DNA of 64,000 nucleotides. Source: Atopomonas sediminilitoris (GTDB lineage: Bacteria > Pseudomonadota > Gammaproteobacteria > Pseudomonadales > Pseudomonadaceae). Location of the stretch: the NCBI RefSeq assembly GCF_022601735.1, contig NZ_JAKUMM010000001.1, positions 1 through 64,000 on the forward strand, written 5' to 3'. Each line of letters starts with the position of its first letter. The first letter of the stretch is position 1. A model generated the notes under the pieces. It made no database searches. It had not been told where the DNA came from and saw nothing but the letters and a program-made list of their open reading frames with translations. Shown one piece after another: positions 35,769 through 46,991 of this stretch. A program made the translations under genes and the position numbers.

Positions 35769-36125
35769 TTACTTACGCAGCACCAACAAAAGCTCTTCAA
35801 GCTCGACAATCATTTGGCGAATCAATTGTCGATACTGTGTCGTATCTTCTTTAGCTTCATCACCAGACAAACGCTGTCTTGCGCCACCGATGGTGAATCC
35901 TTGCTCGTACAAAAGAGCACGAATTTGTCGAATCATCAGCACGTCTTGGCGCTGATAATAACGGCGATTACCACGACGCTTAACGGGGTTTAGCTGCGGA
36001 AACTCTTGTTCCCAGTAACGCAGGACATGTGGCTTGACGGCACACAGATCACTCACCTCACCGATGGTGAAGTAACGCTTACCAGGAATCGCAGGCAGTT
36101 CGTCGTTATGGCTTGGTTCCAGCAT
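35769..36125 (-). CDS. MerR-family regulator downstream of ihfA
   Basis: The 118-residue protein has an N-terminal MerR winged helix ([41 protein letters not shown]). A short C-terminal helix ([14 protein letters not shown]) follows, without metal-binding cysteines. It overlaps ihfA by 20 bp and is the conserved neighbour of ihfA in Pseudomonas and relatives. Ligand and targets are unknown. Confidence 0.92.
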   Translation of the reverse strand: MLEPSHNDELPAIPGKRYFTIGEVSDLCAVKPHVLRYWEQEFPQLNPVKRRGNRRYYQRQDVLMIRQIRALLYEQGFTIGGARQRLSGDEAKEDTTQYRQLIRQMIVELEELLLVLRK

Positions 36126-36408
36126 ATGCTTCGACTCGTGCCTTAAGTTTTTGGCCGGGGCGGAAAGTCACAACACGACGCGCTGTGATTGGGATTTCCT
36201 CCCCTGTTTTTGGGTTGCGCCCAGGGCGCTGACGCTTGTCGCGCAGGTCAAAATTACCGAAACCAGACAGTTTGACTTGTTCGTTAACTTCTAACGCATG
36301 ACGAATCTCTTCGAAGAACATTTCGACCAGCTCTTTCGCTTCGCGTTTGTTCAGGCCTAACTCTTCGAAGAGACGCTCTGCCATTTCGGCTTTCGTCAGA
36401 GCCCCCAT
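36106..36408 (-). CDS. ihfA: integration host factor subunit alpha
   Basis: IHF-alpha is a DNA-bending protein that acts as a heterodimer with IHF-beta in recombination, replication and transcription. The 100-residue sequence is typical: [52 protein letters not shown] and the beta-arm ending [13 protein letters not shown]. It is co-transcribed after pheT (3-bp gap), the standard arrangement. IHF often assists tyrosine integrases such as the one at the neighbouring island. Confidence 0.98.
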   Translation of the reverse strand: MGALTKAEMAERLFEELGLNKREAKELVEMFFEEIRHALEVNEQVKLSGFGNFDLRDKRQRPGRNPKTGEEIPITARRVVTFRPGQKLKARVEAYAGTKP

Positions 36409-36411
36409 AGG

Positions 36412-38787
36412 CTACTTCCTTAACGTGGCTTGATACCTTTCTGCTAGGGAGGCAAGGATTTTTTGAGTTATATCACTTACCTCATCATCATTAAGAGTGC
36501 GCGATGGATGCTGCCAGGTCAAGCCGACGGCAAGGCTTTTTCCTTCTGGATCAATACCCTTGCCGTGATAGACATCAAATAACCTGAGGTCTGTCAGATG
36601 TTCACCGGCTTGCTCACGAATCGTTTTTAGCACTGCCCCAGCACAAACGGCCTGATTGACCACCAATGCCAAGTCACGACGCACTTCGGGGAAGCGCGAT
36701 AACTCGGCAAACGCAGGCAACTGCCCTGCTGCCATCGCTTGCAAACGCAACTCAAAAACATACACCGGCACGTCAATATCCAGCGACTTAGCCAGTTGCG
36801 GATGCAACTTGCCGATATAGCCAATCTCTTCGCCATGCCGTTCGATGCGCGCACATTGCCCCGGATGCAGCGATGAATGCTCAGCTGGCACAAACTCAAA
36901 CGTTGCACCCGCCCCCGCCTGTGCCAGCAACGCCTCGACATCGGCTTTAACATCGAAGAAGTCAACCGACTCACGCCCGTGAGCCCAGGATTCAGGCAAA
37001 CGCGGGCCACAAAGTACGCCAGCGAGCATTGATTCTTGCTGCAGCTCTGGTAACTGCCCAACAAAGCGCAAACCACTTTCAAACAGACGAATGCGGTTTT
37101 GTTGACGGTTTAAGTTGTGTTGCAAGGCTTTCACCAAGCCCGGCCATAGCGAAGCGCGCATGGCCGACATATCTGCCGAGATCGGATTAGCCAGTGTCAG
37201 AGGCTTTTGCTCGGGATGGAAAGCTGCAAACCATTTGGGATCAATAAAGCTATAAGTGATTGCCTCTTGATAACCCCGCGCCACCAGCAAGCGACGCAAA
37301 ACCGGCAACTCGGCGCGCGCTTCTGCTTTGGCTTGTGGCGCCAAGCGTGCTTGCGGGTAATTGACCGGCAAACGGTTGTAGCCATACAAACGCGCAAGCT
37401 CTTCGATCAGATCGATTTCTAACGTCAAATCAAAGCGATGCGATGGCACCTCAACCTGCCAGCCCTCAGCAACAGCTTCAACAGTCAGCCCCAAGCCTAA
37501 CAGGTAGGCCTCGATCTGGCTGGCCTCTAGCTGCATCCCCAGCATCTGACTGATACGCTGCGGGCGAAGTAAAATTTTTGCCGCCACGGGCAATTGCGCA
37601 GGCTCTACTGCCTCGATAACGGGGCCAGCTTCACCTCCGACGATAGCCAACAAGAGCTCCGTCGCGCGCTCAATCGCATCACGCTGCAAGCGCCAATCGA
37701 CACCACGCTCAAAGCGATGCGATGAGTCCGTATGCAAACCATAAGAGCGTGCTTTACCGGCAACTGCAATCGGATCAAAGAACGCACTTTCCAAGAACAG
37801 ATCACAGCTGCTTTCAGACACACCGCTGCCTTCGCCGCCCATGATGCCCGCCATAGCGAGAGCTCGCTCATGGTCAGCAATAACCAGTGTGTCGCTACGC
37901 AGAGCAATCTCTTGGCCATCCAGCAAGGTCAGCTTTTCACCCTCTTCAGCCATACGCACACGAATACCGCCGCGCACTTGCTGCAAATCAAAGGCATGCA
38001 TTGGCTGACCGAGTTCGAGCATGATGTAGTTAGTGATATCCACTGCCGCATCAATCGAACGAATATCAGAGCGACGCAGGCGCTCAACCATCCATAACGG
38101 CGTGGGACGAGTTAAGTCCACACCACGGATAACGCGACCAACGTAACGCGGGCACGCTGCAGGCGCTAACAGCTCAACCGAGCGAACCTCATCATGACTA
38201 GGCGCTATGGCCGTGATAGTCACAGGCGTCACCGCAGCGCCGTAATTAGCGCCCACTTCACGCGCCAATCCGGTCAATGACAAGCAGTCGCCGCGATTGG
38301 GGGTTAGATCAACCTCGATAATAGCGTCATCAAGATTTAAGTATTCACGCAAGCACGCGCCCACCGAGGCATCTTGTGGCAGCTCCATCAGACCGTCACT
38401 GGCCTCACTGATCTGCAGCTCAGCCTCGGCACACAACATGCCGAAGGACTCGACACCACGCAGCTTGGCCTTCTTGATCTTGAAGTCACCTGGCAACTCA
38501 GCGCCGACCATAGCGAACGGCACCTTGATACCAACGCGAGCGTTGGGCGCGCCGCAGACCACTTGAAACTCTTCTGGGCCGTTACTTACTCGGCAAACGC
38601 GCAATTTATCTGCGTCTGGATGCTGCTCGGCGGCAACGATTTCACCCACCACAACGCCACTAAATTGCCCTGCAGCCGCAGCCACACTGTCAACCTCAAG
38701 GCCGGTCATGGATAAGCGTGCGACTAACTCGTCTCGACTCGCCGCCGGATCGACCAAGCTGCGCAGCCACTTTTCACTGAATTTCAT
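36412..38787 (-). CDS. pheT: phenylalanyl-tRNA synthetase beta subunit
   Basis: This subunit of the alpha2-beta2 enzyme binds tRNA-Phe and edits misacylated Tyr. The 791-residue protein has all expected parts: N-terminal tRNA-binding (EMAP-like) domain (VVVGEIVAAEQHPDADKLRVC), B3/B4 editing domain, B5 domain (RISQMLGMQLEASQIEAYL), core with SFIDP and ANPISADMSAMR, and the C-terminal anticodon-binding domain (FPEVRRDLALVV). It lies 35 bp after pheS. Confidence 0.98.
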   Translation of the reverse strand: MKFSEKWLRSLVDPAASRDELVARLSMTGLEVDSVAAAAGQFSGVVVGEIVAAEQHPDADKLRVCRVSNGPEEFQVVCGAPNARVGIKVPFAMVGAELPGDFKIKKAKLRGVESFGMLCAEAELQISEASDGLMELPQDASVGACLREYLNLDDAIIEVDLTPNRGDCLSLTGLAREVGANYGAAVTPVTITAIAPSHDEVRSVELLAPAACPRYVGRVIRGVDLTRPTPLWMVERLRRSDIRSIDAAVDITNYIMLELGQPMHAFDLQQVRGGIRVRMAEEGEKLTLLDGQEIALRSDTLVIADHERALAMAGIMGGEGSGVSESSCDLFLESAFFDPIAVAGKARSYGLHTDSSHRFERGVDWRLQRDAIERATELLLAIVGGEAGPVIEAVEPAQLPVAAKILLRPQRISQMLGMQLEASQIEAYLLGLGLTVEAVAEGWQVEVPSHRFDLTLEIDLIEELARLYGYNRLPVNYPQARLAPQAKAEARAELPVLRRLLVARGYQEAITYSFIDPKWFAAFHPEQKPLTLANPISADMSAMRASLWPGLVKALQHNLNRQQNRIRLFESGLRFVGQLPELQQESMLAGVLCGPRLPESWAHGRESVDFFDVKADVEALLAQAGAGATFEFVPAEHSSLHPGQCARIERHGEEIGYIGKLHPQLAKSLDIDVPVYVFELRLQAMAAGQLPAFAELSRFPEVRRDLALVVNQAVCAGAVLKTIREQAGEHLTDLRLFDVYHGKGIDPEGKSLAVGLTWQHPSRTLNDDEVSDITQKILASLAERYQATLRK

Positions 38788-38822
38788 TCTGTTCTCCTCA
38801 ATTCACACAAGTGGGTACACGG

Positions 38823-39932
<1,110 letters not shown>

Positions 39933-40289
39933 TTAGGCCAAAGTAGCCTTTGCTTTTTCGACAATCGCAGCAAAAGCCGCTTTTTCGTTCACTGCCAGAT
40001 CGGCCAATACCTTACGGTCGATCTCAATGGACGCTTTCTTCAGGCCAGCGATCAGGCGGCTGTAAGACAGACCGTTCTGACGAGCACCAGCGTTGATACG
40101 AGCGATCCACAGGGCGCGGAACTGACGCTTCCGCTGACGGCGGTCGCGGTAGGCGTACTGGCCTGCCTTGATTACCGCCTGCTTGGCAACACGGAATACA
40201 CGCGAACGCGCGCCGTAGTAGCCTTTTGCAAGCTTAAGAATTTTCTTGTGACGGGCACGAGCGATAACGCCACGCTTTACACGAGCCAT
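39933..40289 (-). CDS. rplT: 50S ribosomal protein L20
   Basis: L20 binds 23S rRNA early in 50S assembly and represses its own operon in many bacteria. The 118-residue basic protein has the standard sequence ([50 protein letters not shown]...). It follows rpmI by 29 bp. Confidence 0.99.
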   Translation of the reverse strand: MARVKRGVIARARHKKILKLAKGYYGARSRVFRVAKQAVIKAGQYAYRDRRQRKRQFRALWIARINAGARQNGLSYSRLIAGLKKASIEIDRKVLADLAVNEKAAFAAIVEKAKATLA

Positions 40290-40318
40290 GAGTAATTTCC
40301 TCTAAAATCTTGACCGAA

Positions 40319-40513
40319 TTAACGAACGCGCAGCATGCGCTCTACTTTTGCAACGTCTGACGGGTGCACTTGCGAGCAACCGCGCAGCTGACGCTTACGC
40401 TTAGTAGTCATTTTGGTCAGGATGTGGCTCTTGAAGGCATGCTTGTGCTTGAAGCCGTTCGCAGTCTTCTTAAAGCGCTTCGCAGCGCCGCTTTTGGTTT
40501 TCATCTTTGCCAT
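40319..40513 (-). CDS. rpmI: 50S ribosomal protein L35
   Basis: The 64-residue basic protein ([45 protein letters not shown]...) is the usual length for L35. Start 40513 was chosen because the family begins [10 protein letters not shown]; the open frame continues upstream into the spacer. Confidence 0.98.
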   Translation of the reverse strand: MAKMKTKSGAAKRFKKTANGFKHKHAFKSHILTKMTTKRKRQLRGCSQVHPSDVAKVERMLRVR

Positions 40514-40573
40514 GTTCGTAACTCCGCATTGGGTAAAACAATGTAACAGCAAGGCCTGGCAGTGCCCTGTGTG

Positions 40574-41107
40574 TTACTTCTTCTTCTTGGGGGCGATGAC
40601 CATCATCAATTGGCGTCCTTCCATTTTAGGATGCTGTTCGACGGTGCCAATCTCAATCAGGTCTTGTTCAACCCGCTTGAGCAGCTCCATACCCAGCTCC
40701 TGGTGGGCCATCTCACGACCGCGGAATCGAAGCGATACCTTGGCCTTGTCCCCTTCATTTAGGAAACGTGTCAGGTTGCGTAGCTTTACCTGGTAGTCCC
40801 CTTCTTCCGTCCCTGGACGAAACTTAATTTCTTTAATCTGCTGCTGATGCTGATTTTTCTTAGCAATAGCCGCTTGTTTTTTCTTTTCAAACAAATGCTT
40901 GCCGTAATCCATGATTCGGCAAACGGGAGGCAGGGCATCGGCAGAAATTTCGACCAAATCCAGCTTGGCTTCTTCAGCAGCGGCTAGGGCTTCACGAATT
41001 GAAACCACACCAACCTGACTGCCATCAGCTCCGATTAGGCGTACTTCTCGGGCGGTGATGTTTTCGTTGATTGGTGCGCGTTGCGGAGCTCGTCTGTCTT
41101 GTCTCAT
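40574..41107 (-). CDS. infC: translation initiation factor IF-3
   Basis: IF-3 keeps ribosomal subunits apart and checks start codons. The 177-residue protein has the N-domain ([25 protein letters not shown]), basic linker and C-domain ([36 protein letters not shown]). Here the first possible start is ATG 41107: a stop (the TAA of thrS) lies three codons upstream in the same frame. The rare AUU/AUA start used for autoregulation in many relatives is therefore not available at the usual place. It follows thrS by 6 bp. Confidence 0.97.
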   Translation of the reverse strand: MRQDRRAPQRAPINENITAREVRLIGADGSQVGVVSIREALAAAEEAKLDLVEISADALPPVCRIMDYGKHLFEKKKQAAIAKKNQHQQQIKEIKFRPGTEEGDYQVKLRNLTRFLNEGDKAKVSLRFRGREMAHQELGMELLKRVEQDLIEIGTVEQHPKMEGRQLMMVIAPKKKK

Positions 41108-41113
41108 ATGGCC

Positions 41114-43045
41114 TTAATGGGTCCCTTCCGTAATTTTACGACCGCGCTGAGCCACGATGTTGGCTAGGTGATCACGGAATTCAGCGATTGTCATCGAACC
41201 CAGATCCAGACCCTCTCGTGTACGCACGGCTACTGTTTGTGACTCAACTTCCCGATCGCCAATTACTAGCTGGAACGGAACCTTGAGCAAAGTATGCTCG
41301 CGGATTTTAAAGCCGATCTTCTCATTTCTCAAGTCGGCTTTCGCGCGGAAGCCCGATTCTTCGAGCGACTGCGCCACTTCAGCGGCAAATTCAGCCTGAT
41401 TATCCGTGATATTCAGCACCACCGCTTGCGTCGGTGCCAACCATGCGGGAAAGGCCCCCTCGTAATGCTCGATCAAAATACCGATGAAGCGCTCGAATGA
41501 ACCCAGAATCGCGCGGTGCAGCATGACCGGATGCTTGCGGCTGTTGTCTTCAGCCACATATTCAGCGCCGAGGCGCACCGGCAGATTGAAGTCCAGCTGC
41601 AAGGTACCGCACTGCCAAACACGACCGAGGCAGTCTTTCAGTGAGAATTCGATTTTAGGGCCATAGAAAGCGCCCTCGCCCGGCTGTAGATCATAGGGCA
41701 AGCCGGCCTTATCCAGCGCCGCCTGTAGCGCCTGCTCGGCGCGATCCCATAGCTCATCCGAGCCCACACGCTTTTCCGGACGAGTGGACAGCTTGAGCTG
41801 AATTTGCTCAAAGCCGAAGTCCTCATAGACCGCCAGCGTTAGGCGAATAAAGTCAGCCGCTTCGGATTGCATTTGCTCTTCAGTACAGAAGATGTGCGCA
41901 TCGTCTTGCGTAAAGCCACGAACCCGCATGATGCCGTGCAACGAACCCGAAGGCTCATTGCGGTGACAAGCACCAAACTCAGCCAAACGCAGCGGCAGAT
42001 CGCGGTAGCTTTTAAGCCCTTGGTTAAAGACTTGAATATGGCAGGGGCAGTTCATCGGCTTGATCGCGTAGTCGCGACTTTCCGACTCGGTGGTGAACAT
42101 CATGTCGCCGTAGTTTGCCCAGTGACCGGACTTTTCCCACAGCAGACGATCAACCACCTGGGGCGTTTTAATCTCTTGATAGCCATGACGGCGCTGCACT
42201 TGGCGCATGTACTGCTCAAGCGCTTGGTACAAAGTCCAGCCGTTGGCATGCCAGAACACCATGCCTGGTGCTTCTTCTTGGGTATGGAACAGGTCTAAGC
42301 GCTTACCAATTTTGCGGTGATCGCGCTTTTCCGCCTCTTCCAAGCGATGCAGGTAGTCCTTAAGGTCTTGCTTGCTGCCCCAGCAAGTCCCATAGATGCG
42401 CTGGAGCATTTTGTTCTTTGAGTCGCCACGCCAGTAAGCGCCCGCCACCTTCATCAGCTTGAAGGCTTGCAGCTTGCCGGTAGAGGGCACGTGCGGGCCG
42501 CGGCACAAGTCCACGAACTCACCCTGCTGATAGAAGGACAAAGGCTCCTCACCGGGGATGGCGGCGATGATCTCGACTTTATATTTCTCGCCAAGCTTCT
42601 CGAAGTGACCGATAGCCTCTTCGCGCGACATCAATGAGCGCGAAACGACAAAGTCTTGCTTGGCCAGCTCAGCCATTTTCGCCTCGATAGCACTCAGATC
42701 GTCTTGAGTGAACGGGCGCTCATAGTCGAAATCGTAATAGAAGCCGTTTTCGATCACAGGGCCAATGGTGACTTGGGCACCAGGAAACAACGCCTGTACA
42801 GCCATAGCCATCAAGTGCGCGCAACTGTGGCGCAGCACTTCGACACCTTCGGCATCACGCGCAGTAATGATCGCTAGCTGGGCATCCGCTTCGATGACAA
42901 AAGAGGTATCAACCAGTTGGCCATCAACTTTACCGGCGAGCGCGGCTTTCGCTAGGCCTGCGCCAATATTGAGTGCCACATCGTGCACGGTCACAGCATT
43001 GTCAAAGCTACGCTGGCTGCCATCGGGAAGAGTGATAACGGGCAT
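41114..43045 (-). CDS. thrS: threonyl-tRNA synthetase
   Basis: This class II synthetase charges tRNA-Thr and edits Ser-tRNA-Thr. The 643-residue protein has the TGS domain ([14 protein letters not shown]), editing domain with [12 protein letters not shown] and the YCDF-like region, a catalytic core with zinc ligands ([27 protein letters not shown]) and a C-terminal anticodon-binding domain. It heads the thrS-infC-rpmI-rplT-pheST-ihfA cluster. The 262 bp upstream to the divergent oxidoreductase gene hold no other gene and should contain both promoters. Confidence 0.99.
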   Translation of the reverse strand: MPVITLPDGSQRSFDNAVTVHDVALNIGAGLAKAALAGKVDGQLVDTSFVIEADAQLAIITARDAEGVEVLRHSCAHLMAMAVQALFPGAQVTIGPVIENGFYYDFDYERPFTQDDLSAIEAKMAELAKQDFVVSRSLMSREEAIGHFEKLGEKYKVEIIAAIPGEEPLSFYQQGEFVDLCRGPHVPSTGKLQAFKLMKVAGAYWRGDSKNKMLQRIYGTCWGSKQDLKDYLHRLEEAEKRDHRKIGKRLDLFHTQEEAPGMVFWHANGWTLYQALEQYMRQVQRRHGYQEIKTPQVVDRLLWEKSGHWANYGDMMFTTESESRDYAIKPMNCPCHIQVFNQGLKSYRDLPLRLAEFGACHRNEPSGSLHGIMRVRGFTQDDAHIFCTEEQMQSEAADFIRLTLAVYEDFGFEQIQLKLSTRPEKRVGSDELWDRAEQALQAALDKAGLPYDLQPGEGAFYGPKIEFSLKDCLGRVWQCGTLQLDFNLPVRLGAEYVAEDNSRKHPVMLHRAILGSFERFIGILIEHYEGAFPAWLAPTQAVVLNITDNQAEFAAEVAQSLEESGFRAKADLRNEKIGFKIREHTLLKVPFQLVIGDREVESQTVAVRTREGLDLGSMTIAEFRDHLANIVAQRGRKITEGTH

Positions 43046-43307
43046 GGTGGCGCCTCCTCATCTCAGTGGTGGCCCCTACCAAAGGCCACGTGGGGTACGG
43101 ATTAGCCAGTACGCGGCGCCGCGGGCAGCAGATCGGCATACCTGACGATTGCATTGCCCACCAGCGAGGAACTGGAAAGTAAGCCGCGCATGGTTTCAGA
43201 AAGCGCCCAGCAAGGCAACCGAAAAGCCTACTGCTAGGCTTGGCTTTCCTATTTCGTGGGCGTTATGATCGGCGCCATTGTTTAAAATAATCAACAAGGC
43301 TTAAAAA

Positions 43308-44591
43308 ATGACGAACACCCAGCACGCCCCCTCGTTTTACGCCGCCTCCGCCAACCCAAGCCCTGAGCGTCCTGCGCTTAATGGCGAAGTGGAGTTTGAT
43401 ATCTGCATCATTGGGGCTGGCTATACCGGCTTATCCACCGGTTTGCATCTGGTGGAAAACGGCTTCAAGGTCGCGATTGTTGAAGCGGCCCGCGTCGGCT
43501 GGGGCGCGTCAGGGCGCAACGGTGGCCAGATCGTCAACAGCTATAGCCGCGACATTGATTACGTTGAGAAGCAAACCGACAAGCGCAGTGCCGAGTTGAT
43601 GGCCAAAATGGCCTTTGAGGGCGGGCAAATCATTCGTGAGCGCATTGCCAAATACAACATCCAATGCGACCTCAAAGAAGGCGGTGTTTTTGCTGCCTTC
43701 AATGACAAACAAATGGGCCACCTGCGCGCGCAAAAAGCACTCTGGGAAAAGCACGGCCACCAGCAACTCGAGCTGCTCGACCATGCCGGCATTCGCAACG
43801 TGGTCAAAACCGAACGCTACGTGGGCGGTATGCTGGACATGAGCGGCGGCCACATCCACCCATTAAATCTAGCGCTGGGCGAAGCGGCCGCCTTTGAAAG
43901 CCTAGGCGGTGTGATATACGAGCAATCCCCCGCCACGCGCATTGAGCGCGGCGCCAACCCGGTGGTGCATACCGAGCAAGGCCGCGTGCGCTGCAAGTTT
44001 GTCGTGGTGGCCGGCAACGCCTATCTGGGCAACCTTGTTCCGGAGCTCGCGGCCAAAACCATGCCGTGCGGCACCCAAGTACTGGCTACCGAGCCACTGG
44101 ATGCCGAATTAGCTGCAGAGTTGCTGCCACAAGATTACTGCGTCGAAGACTGCAACTACCTGCTGGACTATTACCGCCTTACCGGCGAGAAACGCATGAT
44201 TTACGGTGGCGGCGTGGTGTATGGCGCCCGCGATCCCGAAGACATTGAGCGCATCATTCGCCCCAAAATGCTCAAAACCTTTCCCATGCTTAAAGATGTC
44301 AAAGTCGACTACACATGGACTGGTAACTTCTTGCTGACCCTATCGCGCCTGCCTCAAGTCGGGCGACTGGGGGGCAACATTTATTACTCGCAAGGCTGCT
44401 CAGGCCACGGCGTGACTTACACCCACGTCGCCGGTCGTGTACTGGCTGAAGCACTCCGCGGCCAAGCCGAACGGTTCGACGCCTTTGCCAGCTTGCCGCA
44501 CTACCCCTTCCCCGGTGGTCGCTTGTTCAGCATCCCCTTCTCGGCGATTGGCGCGTTCTACTACGACCTACGCGACAAACTCAATATCTAA
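43308..44591 (+). CDS. FAD-dependent amine oxidoreductase, PuuB-like
   Basis: The 427-residue DAO-family flavoenzyme has an N-terminal dinucleotide-binding site (DICIIGAGYTGLSTGLHL). It also has the family motif GWGASGRNGGQIVNSYSRD and a C-terminal FAD contact (YYSQGCSGHGVTYTHVAGRVLAEAL). This pattern is typical of gamma-glutamylputrescine oxidase and related polyamine or amino-acid oxidases. No other putrescine genes are adjacent, so the substrate is uncertain. It is a single-gene unit, divergent from thrS, with a long hairpin after the stop. Confidence 0.85.
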   Translation: MTNTQHAPSFYAASANPSPERPALNGEVEFDICIIGAGYTGLSTGLHLVENGFKVAIVEAARVGWGASGRNGGQIVNSYSRDIDYVEKQTDKRSAELMAKMAFEGGQIIRERIAKYNIQCDLKEGGVFAAFNDKQMGHLRAQKALWEKHGHQQLELLDHAGIRNVVKTERYVGGMLDMSGGHIHPLNLALGEAAAFESLGGVIYEQSPATRIERGANPVVHTEQGRVRCKFVVVAGNAYLGNLVPELAAKTMPCGTQVLATEPLDAELAAELLPQDYCVEDCNYLLDYYRLTGEKRMIYGGGVVYGARDPEDIERIIRPKMLKTFPMLKDVKVDYTWTGNFLLTLSRLPQVGRLGGNIYYSQGCSGHGVTYTHVAGRVLAEALRGQAERFDAFASLPHYPFPGGRLFSIPFSAIGAFYYDLRDKLNI

Positions 44592-44599
44592 GCCGAACT

Positions 44600-44638
44600 C
44601 ACTGCCCGCCTGGCCAAACCAAGGCTAGCCGGGCAGTG
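44600..44638 (+). terminator. hairpin after the PuuB-like gene
   Basis: CACTGCCCG (44600-44608) pairs with CGGGCAGTG (44630-44638), with further inner pairing, but no T-run follows. The rest of the 319-bp gap to the chemoreceptor gene shows no convincing gene. Confidence 0.5.
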
Positions 44639-44910
44639 CTTAGTCGCCCCCTTGAGCAAAAGCTCGCCGATAATACCGGTATTTCAACGGCCAATACTGA
44701 ACGCCTGCTGTTCGATCTAGAGCCATTCAACCCAACACGCACCCCTCAAAAGCACCCACCGAACAACTTCAGCCTTGCTCGTCTACCTAACCAGAGTCGA
44801 CATCGCAATTCGCAGACCGACTCACCTTTGCTGCAGTCCCTGATTCTTCTGCCACACTTAAAACACTCTGTGCTTCAGGTTTTGCCCTGCCCGTCCGATA
44901 ACCCAAAAAA

Positions 44911-46953
44911 ATGAGCAAGGATTTCGCAATGAAGTTGTTGATGCCAGGCATTCGCCTTTTTGAACGCTTTCACTTTGCGCGCAAATTCCAACTTTTGTTT
45001 TTAATGTTTCTTGCGCCAATGCTTTATGCCTTATGGCAAATCAGCGACAGAGTGCTGGATGAACTGAACAGTATCGACGGTGAACTTTCAGGGATTGAAC
45101 TGACCAACCAACTGACTCCTCTGCACGCTCAAGCAGCACTGCAGCGCGGCACGGTAAATCTGTGGAAAGCCGGCAATGACGCCATGCAGAACAGCGCCAA
45201 AAACAGTGAAGCCGCCTGGACAGAAGCCGCCAACAAACTCGAAGCACTGATCGAACAAAACAGCCTGCTCGACAACAGCACCAGCGAGCAATGGCAAGCC
45301 TTAGAAGCCAGCCGCCAGCAACTATTGACCAACAACCTAGCCCAAACCCCAGGCCCAGAGGCTCAAGAGCAGTTCAGCGTTTGGGTTGAGCAGTTGGGCG
45401 ACTTGCGTAACAGCCTGACTAACGACACCCGCCTTAACCTTGACCCATGGCTAGACACGTCGCTCATCCTAGACATCGTCGTCAATCAGCTGCCTAACAC
45501 TTATGAAGGGCTCACCCAGATTCGCGACCAAGGCGCTACCATCGCTCAAAATGGCCACTTCAGTCTTAAGCAACGGGTCGAATTCAACAGCTTGCTGCGG
45601 GACTTTGCCCGTGCACGGCTTGAGCTAGACAAAACCATCGACAGCTTACTCAAGCACTACCCAATCACCAGCGAACAACTCAAGCAACCCATCGAGCAGA
45701 TGCGCGCCGAACTCGATGCCTTCATTGCCTTAACCGATAAGCGGTTGGTCGACACGCTGGATATCAGCGGCCCTGATTACCTGCAAAAAGGCAGCCTCAG
45801 CGCCGCTCAGCTTGAGCACTTCAGCGCCCGCATGAGCGAGCGGTTTATTGAGCGTATCGGCCATTACCGTAACCGCGCCGTCGCCACCCTCACCACCAGC
45901 CTGGGTATTTTCTTAGGCTTAGGCTTGCTGGCCCTGTACAGCCTGATTTGCCTCAACAGCTCGATTCGCCGCAGCACCCTGCGCATTACCGAAGCCACCG
46001 AGGCAATCAGCCGTGGCGACCTCACCCAGCGCCTCAGTGTCCATGGCCACGACGAACTGGCCAGCATTGCTGCCTCCTTAAAAAGCGCACAACAGCAACT
46101 CAAAGAAACCTTGTTGACGGTCAATCAAGAAGCCGACCGCCTCAGCAGCACGGTAGTCACGCTGTCACAGCAATCTGACACGGCCCTGCAACAGGTCGAA
46201 GCTCAACAACAACAAGTCAGCCAAATAGCCGCCGCTTCGCACCAGCTGGCCGCAACCGCACAAAACGTCGCGCAAAACTGCGAGCTGGCCGCGCATGAAG
46301 CCATGCAAACCAAAGACGCCGCCGAACAAGGCTCAAGCGACAGCGCCAAAACCACCCAAAGCATGCAGGAGCTGGGCGAGCGCCTGACGCAATCAGCCAG
46401 CAAGTTGCAACAACTGCGCGAGCAAGCGCAGCAAATTGACCAAGTGGTCGACGTGATCAAAGGCATCGCCGAGCAAACCAACTTACTGGCGCTCAATGCG
46501 GCCATTGAAGCCGCGCGCGCGGGCGAGCAAGGTCGTGGCTTTGCCGTGGTAGCGGATGAAGTTCGCAGCTTGTCGCAGCGCACGCAGGAATCTACCCAAG
46601 AAATAGGCCAAACCATTGCCGCCCTGCAAAGCATCGTCAGTGACGCCTCACAGGTGATGGAACAAGCCTGTAAGCAAGCCGAAAAAGACGTGCAATCGGT
46701 CACACACATGGGCGGCAGCCTGCACGAGATTGCCGAAGCGGTGCTGCGCATGACCGACAAGATCAATCAAATCGCCGCGGCCGCCGAACAACAGGCCGCT
46801 ACGGCTGACGAAGTGAGCGGCAATATCCAGCAGGTAGACACCGCCGCAGGTCTCTTGCTGCAAGGCGCGCAAGCGGTCAGCGAGGCCAGCGGCCAACTGC
46901 AGCAAGGCAGTCAAACCTTACAAAACAATACTGCACGTTTTCGTTTGCAGTGA
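44911..46953 (+). CDS. methyl-accepting chemotaxis protein
   Basis: The 680-residue transmembrane chemoreceptor has a first helix at about 25-45 ([19 protein letters not shown]), a periplasmic sensor of about 280 residues (helical, Gln/Leu-rich), and a second helix near 330-350 ([19 protein letters not shown]). HAMP and a long cytoplasmic coiled coil follow, with the signature hairpin tip [40 protein letters not shown]. There is no C-terminal CheR-binding pentapeptide. The ligand cannot be inferred. Confidence 0.94.
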   Translation: MSKDFAMKLLMPGIRLFERFHFARKFQLLFLMFLAPMLYALWQISDRVLDELNSIDGELSGIELTNQLTPLHAQAALQRGTVNLWKAGNDAMQNSAKNSEAAWTEAANKLEALIEQNSLLDNSTSEQWQALEASRQQLLTNNLAQTPGPEAQEQFSVWVEQLGDLRNSLTNDTRLNLDPWLDTSLILDIVVNQLPNTYEGLTQIRDQGATIAQNGHFSLKQRVEFNSLLRDFARARLELDKTIDSLLKHYPITSEQLKQPIEQMRAELDAFIALTDKRLVDTLDISGPDYLQKGSLSAAQLEHFSARMSERFIERIGHYRNRAVATLTTSLGIFLGLGLLALYSLICLNSSIRRSTLRITEATEAISRGDLTQRLSVHGHDELASIAASLKSAQQQLKETLLTVNQEADRLSSTVVTLSQQSDTALQQVEAQQQQVSQIAAASHQLAATAQNVAQNCELAAHEAMQTKDAAEQGSSDSAKTTQSMQELGERLTQSASKLQQLREQAQQIDQVVDVIKGIAEQTNLLALNAAIEAARAGEQGRGFAVVADEVRSLSQRTQESTQEIGQTIAALQSIVSDASQVMEQACKQAEKDVQSVTHMGGSLHEIAEAVLRMTDKINQIAAAAEQQAATADEVSGNIQQVDTAAGLLLQGAQAVSEASGQLQQGSQTLQNNTARFRLQ

Positions 46954-46959
46954 TTATCG

Positions 46960-46979
46960 CGGGGGCTTGTTAGCCCCCG
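46960..46979. terminator. hairpin between convergent genes
   Basis: CGGGGGCT and AGCCCCCG pair around a TGTT loop, between the chemoreceptor gene and the convergent MocR gene. There is no clear T-run on either strand. Confidence 0.5.
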
Positions 46980-46991
46980 ACGACAAACCTC

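Noticed and set aside
44636..44914. 92-codon open frame before the chemoreceptor gene
   Set aside because: Low-complexity sequence with no motif or ribosome binding site. More likely leader DNA.
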